DNA of 64,000 bases from Pyrenopolyporus hunteri (lineage: Eukaryota > Ascomycota > Sordariomycetes > Xylariales > Hypoxylaceae): NCBI GenBank assembly GCA_902806595.1, contig CADCXC010000004.1:3286001-3350000 (forward strand). Direction: 5' to 3'. A program made the translations under genes and the position numbers. Below, piece by piece: positions 24,480-38,638 of this stretch (positions are counted from its first letter, which is position 1; every line of letters starts with the position of its first letter). Under the pieces are notes generated by a model. It worked only from the letters and a program-made list of their open reading frames with translations, ran no database searches and was not told where the DNA came from.

Positions 24480-24720
24480 TAATTAAAAATTTATAGATTA
24501 TAAATTTCGATTTTTTAATTATTTCGTTAAAGTTTATATAAACGACGTTATAATATATAATAAAACGAAAAAAAAATATTATAAACATTTTCATTAAATT
24601 TTTTAAATATATAATTAAGTAAAAATTACTTAATTTTCGAAAAAGATTTTTTTAGGATATTTATCGATTAAATTATTAAGATTTATAATAGATAAAAACG
24701 AAATATTAATTTTATAAAAT
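24480..24720 (+). pseudogene. Reverse transcriptase remnant of element A
   Basis: A readable block runs from FRFFNYFVK through VYINDVIIYNKT, with a His near the HLR-like segment, followed by a FFLGYL segment around 24647. The order and spacing match Ty3/gypsy polymerases. The catalytic YxDD reads YIND, and many TAA codons interrupt the frame. Confidence 0.75.
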
Positions 24721-27700
24721 CGAATCGAAACGATATAAAAAATATAAATATTAAAGATTTTTATAAACTTCGAAACTTATATAAATATAATTAATTTTTT
24801 AAATAAACACGTACTTTAATATTAATAAAAAATTAAATTACTTTAAAATCGAAAAATAATTATATTTAATTAAAGACGAAAGTTCGATAAAATCTCAATA
24901 AGTTTTAAAATTAAAAAAATATACATCGTAAAAATTTCGTTCGAATTAATAAAATTAAAATTATTAACTTTTAAATAATTTTAAAAACAATTATTCGAAT
25001 TTATTATATTAAATTATTAACATTATAATCGAATTATCTTCGTTAAATTAAACGTATTTAAATAAAAAAAATTTAAAATAATAATATTTTATTTAATAAA
25101 TAAATAAAATAATTAAAATATTTTCGTCGAAAACGTAATATTTATTATATTTTTATTTAAAATTTTAATTAAAATAAAAAAAAAATATTAAATAATCGAA
25201 TTAAAAGTAATATATTTAATATAGATATGTTAGAATAATTACGTATAATTATAATTATATTTTAAAAATATCGTTATTTTAAACGATTACGTAATTATTA
25301 AAAAAATCGTAAAGTAAATAAACTTAAAAACGTCGAATATAAATAAAATAAATACGAAGTTAATAATTACTTCGATTTATTTTTTTTAATTTAATTTAAA
25401 CGTTAAATATATATAGGGTAAAACGAATTTTATATTAAACGTTTTATTAAAATTACTTACGATAAATTTTTTCGAAAATATTATCGAAGTAAATAATTTA
25501 ATTAAATTTACGTTAAACGATATAATAAACGATTTCGAATACGTAATTATAAAAATCGTAATTTTAAATAAATATAAAAAAAAAATCGCTTAAAAATATT
25601 AAATAAATAAACGATTTATAAAATTATATAAAATTTTTATAAACGTTAAAATTAATAAAAAAAAAAATATCGCGCGATAATATAAATATGAACTTTAAAA
25701 TAAATTAATATATTATATTATATTTAACGAATAAAAGCGATTAATAATTTCGTTAAATTATATTAAAAAATTATTAAAATTAATATATAATCGAAAATAT
25801 TACTTCGAAGTTTAAAAAATAATTTAAAAGTTATAAAAAGTTTTAATTTAAAATTTAATATAAAAGGTTCGAAAATACGTATAATAATATTTAAAATATT
25901 AAAAAAACCGTACGAATAAATTAAAACTTTTTAATAAATTATTATTTATAAATTTATTAAAATTATTTTATTATATCGTTTTATAAAATTTTATCGTTAT
26001 ATTATTTTAAATATTAATTAAAAGTATAATATAAATAATAAAAAAATATATAACCTTCGACGTAATAATAATAATAATTTATAAATTTATTAAAAAAATT
26101 ATATTAATCTTTAATAATATTAAATATAAAACGAAAAATTAAACCGTTTTAACGTTAAAATTTTTAATATTATACGATTAAAAAATACTTAAAAAAGTCA
26201 TTTTAAATAAAAATTTAAAATTTATATTTAAGTTTTAATAAATAATTTTCGTTAAATTAAAAATTATATTAATAATATCGATTAATTATTATTTATAAAT
26301 AAATAAATAAATAAAAAAAATTAAAACGTAAAAATAATTATTCGATTTTATTATGTAATGTTAAACGAGTTATAAATTAATATAATTTTCGTTTTATAAT
26401 ATAATATAAATAATACTTTTTTAAAAATTTTAAAAAAATTTTTAAACGAAACGGTTTTAAATTTTAAACTTAAAAACCTTTTAAATATATTAAATTTATT
26501 TATTAATGGTATCGATTATTAAATAATACAAAGTTTTTATCGTAAAAAAGTTAAAACGGTTATTAATTTTATAATAGTCGAAGTTAAAATTCGATACGAT
26601 ACGAAATATATTAAAGTTATTTAAAAAATAAACGATTAAATATATTTAAAATTATATAAAAAATATAAATTATTAAGAAAACCCCCTCGAAAATAATTAA
26701 TATAACGTGTCGAATTATTAATAATTATACGACGTATAAAACCTTTCGTATATAAATTAAATATATTAATTTATTAACGAATTTATAAAATTATATTAAT
26801 AATATAATTAATTAAAATACCATTAAAAATAAATTTATATAATCGACGTATTACTTAATAAAATAAAGTAATAATAAAAAGAAATAACAATAAATAATAT
26901 TTTTATAAAATAAAAAAAATTATAAATAAACGTGTAAATAAAGTAAAAAAAATATCGAAGTTAAAATACTTTATAAAATAAAAAAAGTATTTTTTAATAT
27001 ATAATTAATAATATAAAAAAATCGAAAAATAAAATAAATCTTATTTAATAAAAAAAAAAAATATAAGGTAAAAATATAAAAAAAAATATCGAAAATATTA
27101 AAAATAAATATTAAAATCGACTTTTTAAAAAAAAACCCTACATCGTTAATTTTACCGTCGATTATATAAAACACTCGATTTTTTTTAATAATAAAATTTT
27201 TCCTTTTTTTTTATTTTTTTATCATTTATTTTTTTTTAAGTAATTTTTTTTTAAACTTAACTTATTTATTTAAAATATTTATAATATTAAAATTTTTAAT
27301 TAAATTATTTATTATATTAAATTTTTCGACCTACGCATATAAAAAATTTATTCGTTTTAAATTTTCGAGGAAAATTTTTTTTTTAATAAAATTATCACGT
27401 ATATTTATTTAAACATTTTTTATTTTTTAAAAATTTACAATTATAAAAACCCTCGATTAAATCCTCGAAAAAGTTAATAATTTAATTAATAATTAAATTA
27501 TTAACTTAATTAATAAAAAAATCTTTAAAACATTTTTTAAAAATTTTAAAAAAAATTTAAAATATATAAATTTAAACGTAAAATAACTTTAATAAATAAT
27601 TATATTATAAATAAACGACATTAACTATTTAACCTAAATTAAAAACGCTTTTAATAAAATAAAAATATAATTAATTATAACTTTTATATAATAACGTAAT

Positions 27701-28507
27701 AAAATAAAAAAATCTCGATTTAAACGTAATAATTATAAGTTAATAAATAATTTAAACGAAAAAAAATATTTAAAAAAAATTATCGATATCGTAAAAATTC
27801 GTTTATAATTTAATGCCTATAAAATCATTAAAAATTTAATTATTATAATATCGAAATAAATTTTAAATGTTATTAATAAATATAAAACTATTAAACGTTA
27901 TTTAAATAATATTAAAAAGATTAATAAAAAAATTAATTAAATTATTAATAAATTTAAAAAAACGTTACGAACTTTTAATTTAAATAATTTAAAAATTTTA
28001 AAAATTTATAAAAATTTAAAATATAAATACGAAATAATATTAACGATTATTTTAATTAAATTAACTAAATTAAATTTATTATAATTATTATAACTATTTA
28101 ACGATAAAATAATCCTAAACTTTTAAATAAATAACGAAGTTAAAATAATCGAAAAAAACGTTAAAAATAACAATAATTAAAACGTTTACATTATTTTAAA
28201 TAAATCGAAAAAATTACCTAATTTTATAATTCTATTAAAATTACCAAATAAATTAAACTTTTATACGATATCGCGAAAAAAATAAATTAAAATTTAAAAA
28301 AATTAAAAGTTTTAATATAAATAATAAATATCGTTAAAAAAATCGTATTCGAATTATTAAACGAAGTTAAAAACGTAACTTCGTAAAATAAAAATATAAA
28401 AATAAATAACAAAATGAAAAAAATTAATAATAGTAATAATAAAGATTTTAACTTAAATTAAAATTAAAACTTCCGTAAAAAATTAAAACTTTTATAAAAA
28501 AAAAAAA

Positions 28508-28653
28508 TAATAAAATACGCGCAAATACGCGCACGAACCCTATTATCGTACGAGCGTTTTCGATACATTATTTAATTAAAATCGATAACAAACACGTAAT
28601 TTTAAATAAGTAAACTTTTTATAACATTATATTTTCACCTAAAAAGTTTAATA
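28508..28653 (+). repeat. Element A 3' LTR
   Basis: It is the direct repeat of 20145-20290 and is immediately followed by the target duplication CGAAA. It keeps a few more C residues (for example CGAACCC) than the 5' copy, showing that the two LTRs mutated independently. Confidence 0.85.
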
Positions 28654-28658
28654 CGAAA

Positions 28659-29178
28659 CGTATTTAAAAATATTATACGATAAATTTTTAATAAAAAACA
28701 AAAAAAAATATATAAAATAAATAAAATAAATAAACGAAAATAAATATACGAAAATAATATTAATATAATTAAAATTTTATTTTATATATTAATAAATATA
28801 ATTAATAAAAAAAAACATTTAAAATATAATCAAAAATATTCGAAAAAATAAATAAATATTATATAATAAATAAAAAACAATATAAAAATAAATTTAATAT
28901 TTTATAAAAAATTATAATATAAAAATTAATAAATATAATAAATAATTTAATTACGAAATTAAAAAAAATAAAAATAATATCGTTTTATTAAATGTCGTTA
29001 TTTTTTTCAAATATATTTAATATTCGACGAAAATTTAAACGAATATTATAATAAAAAAAATAATAAATTAATAAATTTTAATTTTAATAATATTAATTCG
29101 AAAATTAAAAAAAATTATAATAAAAAAACGTTAATAATAATTTAAAAACGAAAAATTTCGAAAAAATAATATAAATAA
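28659..29178 (-). mobile_element. Family D fragment (reverse complement of about 57985-58490)
   Basis: Read on the minus strand this segment matches the plus strand at about 57985-58490 over several hundred bases, including the CGTCGAATATTAAATA region. With about 20060-20144 on the other side of element A it forms one older copy, split by A. Its superfamily is not recognised. It ends abruptly at the E1 repeat. Confidence 0.6.
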
Positions 29179-29403
29179 TATTCGAAGTTTTTTTAAAATA
29201 TTATTTCGAATTTTTTTTTTAAAAAAAAATTAAAAAAAAAATTAAAAATTAATTACGTAAAAATTTATAAATTATATTTTTTACGTTATATTAATTATAT
29301 ATTATATTATATTACGTTACGTTATATTACGTTACGTTAATTAATTACGTATATATTTTACGTAATAATTTATATTACGTTTTTATTTAATTAATTAAAT
29401 CGT

Positions 29404-29613
29404 TAATAATTAATTAATTTATGTACGTATTATTTCGTAATACGTACTTTAAAAAAAAATACTTATATATTTTTATTTATATAAAAAAAACCTTTTTTAC
29501 GATTTTTTTATTAAATAATTTTTTTTAAATAATTTATATAATATTAATTTTATTATATTATATTTATTTTTATTATTATTTTTTTATTTTATTTACGTAC
29601 GTATTTATTAACA
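29404..29613 (-). repeat. Element B LTR, left (3' in element orientation)
   Basis: It is a direct repeat of 36620-36828. Shared landmarks are TAATTAATTAATTTA near the start, TAATACGTA, ACGATTTTTTTATTAAATAA and GTATTTATTAACA/AATA at the end. Confidence 0.8.
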
Positions 29614-32600
29614 TTAATTAATATTATTAAAGTTAATAATATAAATTAATAAAATTAAAAAAATTATTATTACGATAATATAAAAAACTTTTATCGTAAT
29701 AATATATACGACATTAATAATTTTTTTTTTTTACGATTTTATTTCGTTTATAATAAAATATCGTTTTTATTACCTTTAATTTTTTAAACCCTTTTTATTT
29801 ATTATATCGTAAAAAATTAAAAATTCGATTTAAATATAAAATTAAAAAAAAATTAATTTTATCGAATAAAAAAATATAAATAAATTTAAAATTTTAATTA
29901 AATATATCTTCGATTTTTTAATTACCCCCGTTTTTTTTAACCGACATTTTAATTATATAATAATAAAATAAAAAAAATAAACCCGTAAATTATTACTTTT
30001 TAATAAAAAACGATATAAATATTATTTATATTAATAAATTTAAACTTAATAAATAAAAATAAATTATATATTTATATAATTAAAAAAACTTTAAAAATTT
30101 TTTAAAAATACTTTAAAAATTTCATTTTAAATAATTTTTAAATTTTATTACGTTAATTATAATCGATTTTAAAAATTACATTAATATAAAAAAATATTTA
30201 TATAAATAAAAATAATATTAATATTATTAAAGTTTTATTAAATTTTTTATTATTATATAAACCATTAAAATAAAATTATAATAAATTAATAAAAATAAAA
30301 TAAAAATAATTTAATATATTAATATAAAAAACGTTTATATATTAAATTAAAAAAAATATAATTTATTTAAAAACATTTACATCGATATATATTTATATTA
30401 TAATATAATAATAATTAAAATTTTTCGCTTTTTAAATATTTAATTAATTAATTAAATACGAAAACTTAAATTAAATAACATTTATTATTTCGATAAAATT
30501 ATTATTTACATCGTTTTAATAACGTTATAAATTACCTTTTTAATAAATATTTTTATTTTTTATAATTTTTAATAATTTATCGTTTATATTTTACATTTTT
30601 TTACTTTTTTTATTATAACTTTTTATAATATAATTTTTTTAATAATTAACATTTAAACCCCCACCGTTAATTTCATTTAACTTTTAAAATAATTAAAATA
30701 ACTTATATAATTAATCGAAATTTTAAATATTTAATATATTTATCTTTTTCGTTTTTATTTTTTAAAAAATAATTACATTTTTTTAAATTATTATAATTAA
30801 TTAATACTTTATTATATTAATATACATTAAATTAAAATATAATTAATAATATACTTTTAATTTTATATAAAAAAAATAACTTTAATTTTTATTACCGGAA
30901 AATATTTATAAACTTTTTAAATTACTATCGAATAATTCGTATATAATATCGATAATTTTATTAAACATCATATTAAAAAAAAATTACTATATCGAAAATT
31001 ATAATTTTTTTTTAAATAATTTAATAACTTTTATTAATTAAATCGACTTTTATATTAATACCCGTCGAAAATTAATAAAATAATATATATTATAACATTT
31101 TTTTTATTTAAATTTTTAATAAAATATACCTTTTTATTATCGTCGATTATTTTAAAAAAATTTAAAATAATAAAAATAATTACATCGAAAAATTTTATAA
31201 TATTTTAAAAAATAAATTTCGGTTTTTTTTAAATATATATTATATAATTAAAATTTATTAAATTTAATTTTACGTTATATTTTTTATTATTTTTATTAAA
31301 TAAATAATTATTTATTTTTTATATAATGTACTTTATTATTAATATTTTATAAATATATATTTAATTATAAAATAATATTTTAATATAAAATAAAATAAAA
31401 TTTAATACCATTATAATTAAATTTTAATTACTTTTTTTAACATTAAAATTTAAAAAAAATAAAAAAAAATTCGACTTTAAAATATTATAAATTATATTAA
31501 ATAAATTAATATTATATTAATAAACTTTTTAAAAAATTTTAAAAATAAATAATAATTTATTATAACTATATAATATATTTATTATAATATATTATAATTA
31601 TAATATATTTTATTTACTTCGTTACATTAATTCGAAAAATTAATTAATAAATTTTATATATTAATTAATATTTTTAAAAATATTAAAAAAATACATTAAT
31701 TTATAATTAACGATAATAACGATAAAAACTTTAATTAATTTTATATTAAATAAAAATATTATCGTAATAATAAAAATAATCGATATTAATCGAAAAAAAC
31801 GATTTAAATTTAAAACCGTCGTTATTAAATATATAAAAAAAAATATTAATTTATTAAACATTTTAAAAATAAAATAAAAAAATTAAAAAATATTAATAAA
31901 CTTAAAAAATTAAAAATAAAAATAAATATATTACGTTTTTAATAAATTATAAAAATATTAAATAAAAAAACTCGAAATCGAAAAATAATAATTAAAATAT
32001 TATAACTTTTAAAATGAAAAAAATTAACCTTTAACATTAATTAATCGTAATATATTTAATAAATTAAATATATTAATATTAAATTATTTTTTATTATTTT
32101 TTTATTAATAAATTAAAAAATAATATTACATTTATTTTAAATTAATATATTAAAAATATTTTTTAAAATATTATCTTCGACATCGATATAATTAAAATAT
32201 TTATTATGAAAAAAATTAATATTAAATTTTTATAAAAAATTTTTTCGATTAAAACTTTAAAATAAATAATAATTAAATCGATAAAATTAACATTAAATTC
32301 GAAAATAAACTTTTAATTAAATTATTAAAAATAATTACGATTAACGTTTTATTCGAATTAATCGATTTTTATATTATAAATTTAAATACTTCGTTTTTTA
32401 TATATTTAAAAAATATAAATTAATTAAATATTTATTTAAATAATATTATAAATTAATTAATCGGGAAAAATAATATTATCGTCGTTATTATTCGTAAATA
32501 AAAACATTTATAATTTTATTTCGATAATATAATTTTTTTTATAAAATTCGAATTATATTACATTTATATTCGATTTAATTACTTTCTTATAATTAAATTA

Positions 32601-32889
32601 TACATTTTTTTAAATAAAATAAATTATAACATCAATATTAAAAATATTAAAAAAATTAATAAATTTTATTATTATTATTAAATTAAAAATAAAACTTTTT
32701 AAAAATTTAAATTTAATTTAAAAAATTTTAATATAAATTTTAATTATAAAATTATTATTAATATTATATACTTAAATAAACATTTTATTTTACATATAAT
32801 TAACATTATTATAAAGTTTTAAATTATTTATTTTATAAAAATTATTTTTATTAAAAAAATTTAAAATATATTAAAATAATATTAAATTA

Positions 32890-33040
32890 ATATTTATTTT
32901 AAACTTTCGAATATTATTATATATAATATCGATATAAATTTCGATAATATCGAATTTCGAAATAAAACTTATATTATTAAAAACATTTATTATTAAATAT
33001 TCGTCGAAATATATTAATTTATTAATAAAATCAAAAAATA
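32890..33040 (-). pseudogene. Reverse transcriptase remnant of element B
   Basis: The minus-strand reading has the YPLPxIDxLLD-like block (as YFDEYLIINVF), then ISFISKFDIIE and RKFKIN, in the order of Ty3/gypsy RT. The catalytic YxDD further along could not be read with confidence. Confidence 0.6.
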
Positions 33041-36000
33041 TTACGATTTAATTTATAAAACGTATAAAATTATTATCGATAAATTTTAAAATTTAAATTT
33101 ACGTATATTTCGATTATGAATAATTATTAAAATAATTAACGATATCGTTAATTTTAATAATTTAATATTTATATTTTTTATATTTAACATTTATTTTAAA
33201 ATTAATATAAATTTACCCTTTATTTTTATATAAATTTAAAAAATATAAACCGTTTAAAAAACGATAATAAAAATTAAAAAAATTAAAATATAATATTTTA
33301 TAAAAAATATATTAAATATATATAATAATTTTAACATATTATACATTACGTAATAACGAAACACACCCTCATCGAAACACCTTTTTACTATCAAAATTTA
33401 CTTAATTAAAATGTATATATTTAATTAAATATAAATCGTAAAAATATAAAACTAAGTTTATTAAAAAATCCATTAAAAAGTTATTTTATAACCTTATTAA
33501 GAATTTTAATTAAAGCTTTAAAATAAAGATTATAAAGTAAAAAACTTTACTTCGTTTTAATTTTATTAACTTCGTCGTATTTTAACTTTTATTTAATATT
33601 TATTTTAATAATTATTATTTTAAATTAAATTTAAAGCTTTTAAAAAAAATATAAAACTTTATTAATTAACTGTTTTATATTTCTTCGAAATTAATAAAAT
33701 TCTAATAAATTTTAAAACGTTTTGAAATATAAATAACTTTACTTATATTTATAAAAAAATTATACGTATATCGCGTAATTTTAAATTTTATTAAAAACTT
33801 TTTAAAACTTTAAAAATATTTTATATAATTATAAAAGTTAATTAAAATTTATTTTTATTAAAATAACGATTTTATAAAATTAAATTTTATAAAATTTATT
33901 AAAAATAAAAAAAAATATTTATAAATAATAATATATTTATTAATATTAATACGTAAATTATTTAAAAAATATTTTAATTATTTTTAAAAAATATATATTT
34001 TATATATAAATTTAAAATAAATAAAAACTTTAAAAAACTTATAATTAAAAATATACGTTTTTAACTTTTTTTATATATTATTTTAATTTTATAATAATTT
34101 TATTAATCGTAATTTATAATAATTAAAACTAAACTTAATCGAAAAAACGGTTTTTATTTTATAAAAAAAAAAAACTTTAATTATAAATATTTTATATTTA
34201 TACGTTAAAATAAATATAAAAAAAATAACTTTTTATAATATTTTAAATGTTTATTATAAATTAATTATATAAATTAAAAACGTATATTAAATTTATTTAA
34301 ATTATTATATATATTTAAAATTAAATAAAAAAACATTTAAAACTTTTTAATAAATTTTAAAATTTTTTTTAATTAAATTAATAAATATAAAGATTTAAAT
34401 ACGATAATATTAAAATAAAGTAAAATTCTTTACTTTATAACTTTTATTTTAAGTTTTTAATTAAAAATTTTAATATATTTAAAAAATAACTTTTTAAATA
34501 TTTTTTTTAATAATATCGACTTTATATTTTTACGATTTATATTTAATTAAATATACGCATTTTAATTAAATAAATTTTAATGGTAAAAAAGTATTTCGAT
34601 AGAGGTGTGTCCCGTTATTACGTAATGTATAATATAAAAAACTTTTTTTATATTATTTCCTATCGATAATAAAATACTTATTTATAAAAAAAAAAAAATA
34701 AAAAAACTTTTATAAAATTATTATAATATTAAATAAAAATATTACCGTCGTTTTTAATATTTCGAATAAAATATCTACGTTTAAAAACTTTTATATTAAA
34801 CCGTATATTTAATTAAAAAAAATTTAATATTATTTAAAAAATTTAAAATCGAATTATTCGAATTAACTTTTAATTTCGATAATTATTAAATTATTTCGAA
34901 GGAAAATTTTATATATATTAATAATTTTTTTTATATTATTAAATTATATATTATTAATAAAAAATAAAAAGATTTTACTTTTATTATTAAATTACGAATA
35001 AATAAAAAAATCATTATATAAAAAAAACTTTACGAAATATCGAATATAAAAAAAATTTAACGTTTTATTCGAAAAAAATATTCTACATTTAAAAATTTAT
35101 AATATAATTATATATTAAAACGCTATGATTTTTAAATTATAAATAATCTATAAAATTAAAAATAAAAATATCGTTACATTATATAAAAAATTTCATTTAA
35201 TAATTTAAAATTATAATAATTTCGATAAAAAATATATTATAATATATATATTTATTATTTAAAAAATTAATTAATATATTATATTAATTTTAACATTTAT
35301 ATTACATCGTAAAAAAATAAAAATTATAATTTAAAACATTATAATAATTTACATTTAATTTAAAATATCGATATAAAAAATTATTTTTATATATTTATTA
35401 ATCGAATTTAAAAATAAATACTTTAAAAAAACATTATTATAAATAATTAAACTTTTATATAATTTCGTAAAATTAAATATTTATTAATTTAAAATTTATT
35501 CGTATTATTATTAATAAAAATTATAAATAAAATTATTAACTTTCGATTTTTATTTATTTATAATAAACTCGAATTCGTTTAAATTTATTAACTTTTAAAC
35601 GAATAATATTTTTAACATCGACATTATAAATTTTTTTATTATTAAAAATAAAACTTTTAATAAAATTAAAATTAAAATTTATTTTTAAAAAATTATAAAT
35701 TTTAAAATCGAAAATTTTAATAATTTATATATTATAATTTATAATAAAAACTTTAATATAACGATTATTTAAAAAGGTTAAATTAAAAAATTTAAATTAT
35801 TAAATATTAAAACTTTTAATATAATTAAAAAATTCGTAAAATAATAAATTCGAAATATATATATTATTTTTATATATTAACTCGAAATAATTTTTAATTA
35901 TTTTATAACGATTTAACATTTTAAACTTAAATTTAAAAAAATTAAAACTTTTAACGTTAAAATTAAATAATAAATAAATAATTAAATATATAAACTTCGA

Positions 36001-36619
36001 TATATTAAATTAAACTTTTAAAATTTACATTTTTATATTTTTTATCGATAAATTTTTTATAAAAAATAAAAATTTAAATTTATAAATCGAATATATTATC
36101 GTTTTAAATAATAAAAATTTTATCGATTAAAATAATAAAATATAAATTATTAATAATATTATTTATTAATTATTTATTAAATATAAATAAATTACTCGTA
36201 ATATATTTATTAATAAAATTTATAAAATAATTTAAAACTTCGATATCGATTACGTTATTTATTATACGATTAATATTATTTTAAAACGTTTTTTACTTTT
36301 TAAAATTTTTTTCGTATTATATATCGACTTTTTATCGTTATATTAATATTTAATATAAATAAAAAATATTAACGAAAAAAAATTAATAATTAATTTTATA
36401 ATTTTAAAATAATTTTATAAAAATCAAAAAATCGATAATATTTAATAAATACATAAATCGTATAACTTTATAAACGTAATAATAAAAACGTTTTTTAATA
36501 AAACTATACGAAATTTAATAAAAAAAAATTAATTTAATTTAAAATTAAAAAAATAAATAAAATAAAAAATTTAATTAATAATTCGCAATTAATTAATTAT
36601 AAAAAAAAAATAAAATAAA

Positions 36620-36828
36620 TAATAATTAATTAATTTATATATATATTATTTTATAATACGTATTTAAAAAAAATACTTATATATTTTTATTTATATAAAA
36701 AAATTTTTTTTTACGATTTTTTTATTAAATAATTTTTTTTAAATAATTTATATAATATTAATTTTATTATATTATATTTATTTTTATTATTATTTTTTTT
36801 ATTTTATTTATATACGTATTTATTAATA
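36620..36828 (-). repeat. Element B LTR, right (5' in element orientation)
   Basis: It is a direct repeat of 29404-29613, followed by the duplicated target ATCGT, after which the interrupted E1 repeat resumes. Confidence 0.8.
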
Positions 36829-37328
36829 ATCGTTTAATTAAATCGTTATATATATTATAATTATTATATTTAAAATTATTTATATTTTAATAAACGATTT
36901 TATTAATTAAATTAATTTAATTATATAAATTTAATTTTAATTTAATATATAATTCGATTTAAATAAATTAAATTAAATAAATCGAATTAAATAAATTAAA
37001 TTAAATAAATTAATTTAATTTAATTATATAAATTTAATTTTAATTTAACGTATAATTCGACTTAAATAAATCGAATTAAATAAATCGAATTAAATAAATT
37101 AAATTATATAAATTTAATTATATAAATTTAATTTTAATTTAACGTATAATTTAATTTAAAAAAATCGAATTATATAAATTTAATTATATAAATTTAATTA
37201 TATAAATTTAATTATATAAATTTAATTATATAAATTTAATTTTAATTCGACGTATTTTTCGTAACATTTTTTAAAGAATTTTTCGAATTATATATTTAAA
37301 ATTAAATATAATTATACGGATAATCCCT

Positions 37329-37600
37329 CGCGACGGTTTTTTCGAAAAGTGGTATAAAGTGATTTTTCGCGACGGTTTTATCGAAAGGTAATAAAAGTAG
37401 CTTTTCGTAACGGCTTTATCGAAAAGTAATAAAGGTGGTTTTTTACGACGGTTTTTTCGAAAAGTAGTATAAGGTGGTTTTTCGCGACGGTTTTATCGAA
37501 AAGTAGTAAAGGTGGCTTTTCGCGACGATTTTATCGAAAAGTAATAAAAGTAATTTTTCGCGACGGTTTTTCGAAAAGTAGCACGAGTAATTTTTCGTAA
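37329..37600. repeat. CpG-rich minisatellite, about 39 bp x 7, inside E1
   Basis: Units start with CGCGACGGTTTT and include TCGAAAAGTAATAAAGGTGG. They alternate between two lengths (with and without extra T). Their higher CpG content stands out in a block of almost pure A/T. The same unit occurs about 2-3 times in the other E copies, so copy number varies. Confidence 0.85.
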
Positions 37601-38271
37601 AAATTAAAAAATGTTACGAAAGTTATATTAAAAACTATATTAAAAGTTATATTAAAAGTTATATTAATAATTATATTAAAAAGTATATAATTATAAAAAT
37701 AATCGTAAAATTCGAAAAAAATCGAAGGTTATTATATTATTTTACGAGGGTAATTTTTAATATTTATTAATTTAAAATTTATTTACGTTATTATTAATAA
37801 AAATTACGAATAAAATTATTAATTTTCGATTTTTATTTATTTATAATAAATTTAAAATTATTTAAATTTATTAATTTTTTAATAAATAATATTTTTAATA
37901 TTAATATTACGAATTTTTTTATTATTAAAAATAAAACTTTTAATAAAATTAAAATTAAAATGCGTTTTTAAAAAATTATAAACTTCGAAATCGAAAATTT
38001 TAATAATTTATATATTATAATTTATAATAAAAATTTTCACGTAATAATTATTTAAAAAAATTAAATTAAAAAATTTAAATTATTAAACGTTAAAATTTTC
38101 GATATAATTAAAAAATTTATAAAATAATAAATTTTAAACGCGTATATTATTTCGATATATTAATTTAAAATAATTTTCGATTATTTTATAACGATTTAAT
38201 ATTTCGAATTTAAATTTAAAAAAATTAAAATTTTTAATATTAAAATTAAATGGTAAATAAATAATTAAATA

Positions 38272-38633
38272 TAATCGTATAACGTAATAATTAAACGTTT
38301 AACTTACATTAAACGTAAAATTTTAATGTACGTAAATTCGAATTTTATTACGGTTAAAAAAACTTTTTTTTTAAAAAAACGATTAAGTTTTTTTTAACGT
38401 CGATTTTAATTATATATTAACTTTATAAAAAAATATTATCGAAAAGTATTTAAAAGTTTTATATTAATTTTATAAAACGTTCGATTTTTTTTAATTATTA
38501 AATAATTTTTTATATAATAATAATACATTAATATAAAATTTTTTTAAAGGTTAATTTTTATTTTAATCGTTTTATATTTTATATAAAAATACAAACCTTT
38601 AATATTTAATATTTAAATAAATTTACTCGAACG
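38272..38633 (+). mobile_element. Probable tRNA-derived SINE (5' part; 3' tail at 45049-45066)
   Basis: This DNA interrupts sequence that is continuous in element B. It is flanked by a perfect 15-bp direct repeat (ATAAATAATTAAATA at 38257-38271 and 45067-45081), which suggests target-primed insertion. The head reads like a mutated tRNA gene: an A-box-like TATAACGTAATAATTAA near 38279, and TAAATTCGAATTT near 38336, which is what the B box GGTTCGAATCC becomes after C-to-T changes. The far end is a TTA repeat tail (45051-45066). Body length is about 380 bp and no ORF is seen. Copia element C1 sits between body and tail. Confidence 0.6.
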
Positions 38634-38638
38634 TTAAA

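Larger units (their letters stand above)
20145..28653 (+). mobile_element. Element A: Ty3/gypsy-type LTR retrotransposon, RIP-degraded
   Basis: Two directly repeated LTRs, 20145-20290 and 28508-28653 (about 146 bp), are flanked by a perfect 5-bp duplication CGAAA at 20140-20144 and 28654-28658. Total length is 8509 bp. The ends read TA...TA, as TG...CA would after C-to-T change on both strands. At about 24534 the plus strand reads VYINDVIIYNKT, clearly the gypsy reverse transcriptase YxDD block with one D changed to N. The downstream FLGYL stretch (about 24647) fits as well. An Arg/Asn-rich stretch at 22270-22480 may be the basic end of gag. Stop codons are everywhere, so it is dead. Orientation is plus, from the RT reading. 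Confidence 0.85.
29404..36828 (-). mobile_element. Element B: LTR retrotransposon, probably Ty3/gypsy, RIP-degraded
   Basis: LTRs at 29404-29613 and 36620-36828 (about 210 bp) are direct repeats. The 5-bp duplication ATCGT lies at 29399-29403 and 36829-36833. The empty site can be verified, because removing the element restores the E-family sequence found uninterrupted at 50344-50380. The left LTR still ends in the canonical CA. On the minus strand, 33040-32890 reads NISFISKFDIIEIY with YNNIRKFKIN after it, matching the gypsy RT region before the catalytic motif. That supports minus orientation, so the right LTR is the 5' one. Length is 7425 bp. No frame is intact. Confidence 0.8.
29179..37760 (+). 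repeat. E1: family E repeat (about 0.95-kb type), split by element B
   Basis: The E copy consists of 29179-29398 plus 36829-37760. The remainder is element B with its duplicated target. It begins TATTCGAAG and then has a poly-T/poly-A hairpin, an ACGTT pentamer array (about 29315-29340), AT repeats around 36940-37240, seven units of a roughly 39-bp CpG-rich minisatellite (37329-37600) and the end ACGAGGGTAATTTTTAA. No coding sequence is recognised. Left and right flanks belong to different elements (family D and a truncated B copy). Confidence 0.7.

Noticed and set aside
26971..27174. Open frame of 67 codons in the AT block (likewise 31661-31861 and 52202-52405)
   Set aside because: These frames are Phe/Ile/Lys/Asn-rich chance products of A/T sequence inside degraded retroelements, with no family signature and no start context.
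37329..37600. CRISPR-like regularly spaced repeat
   Set aside because: Units are contiguous and degenerate with no unique spacers, and the context is a eukaryotic transposable element.
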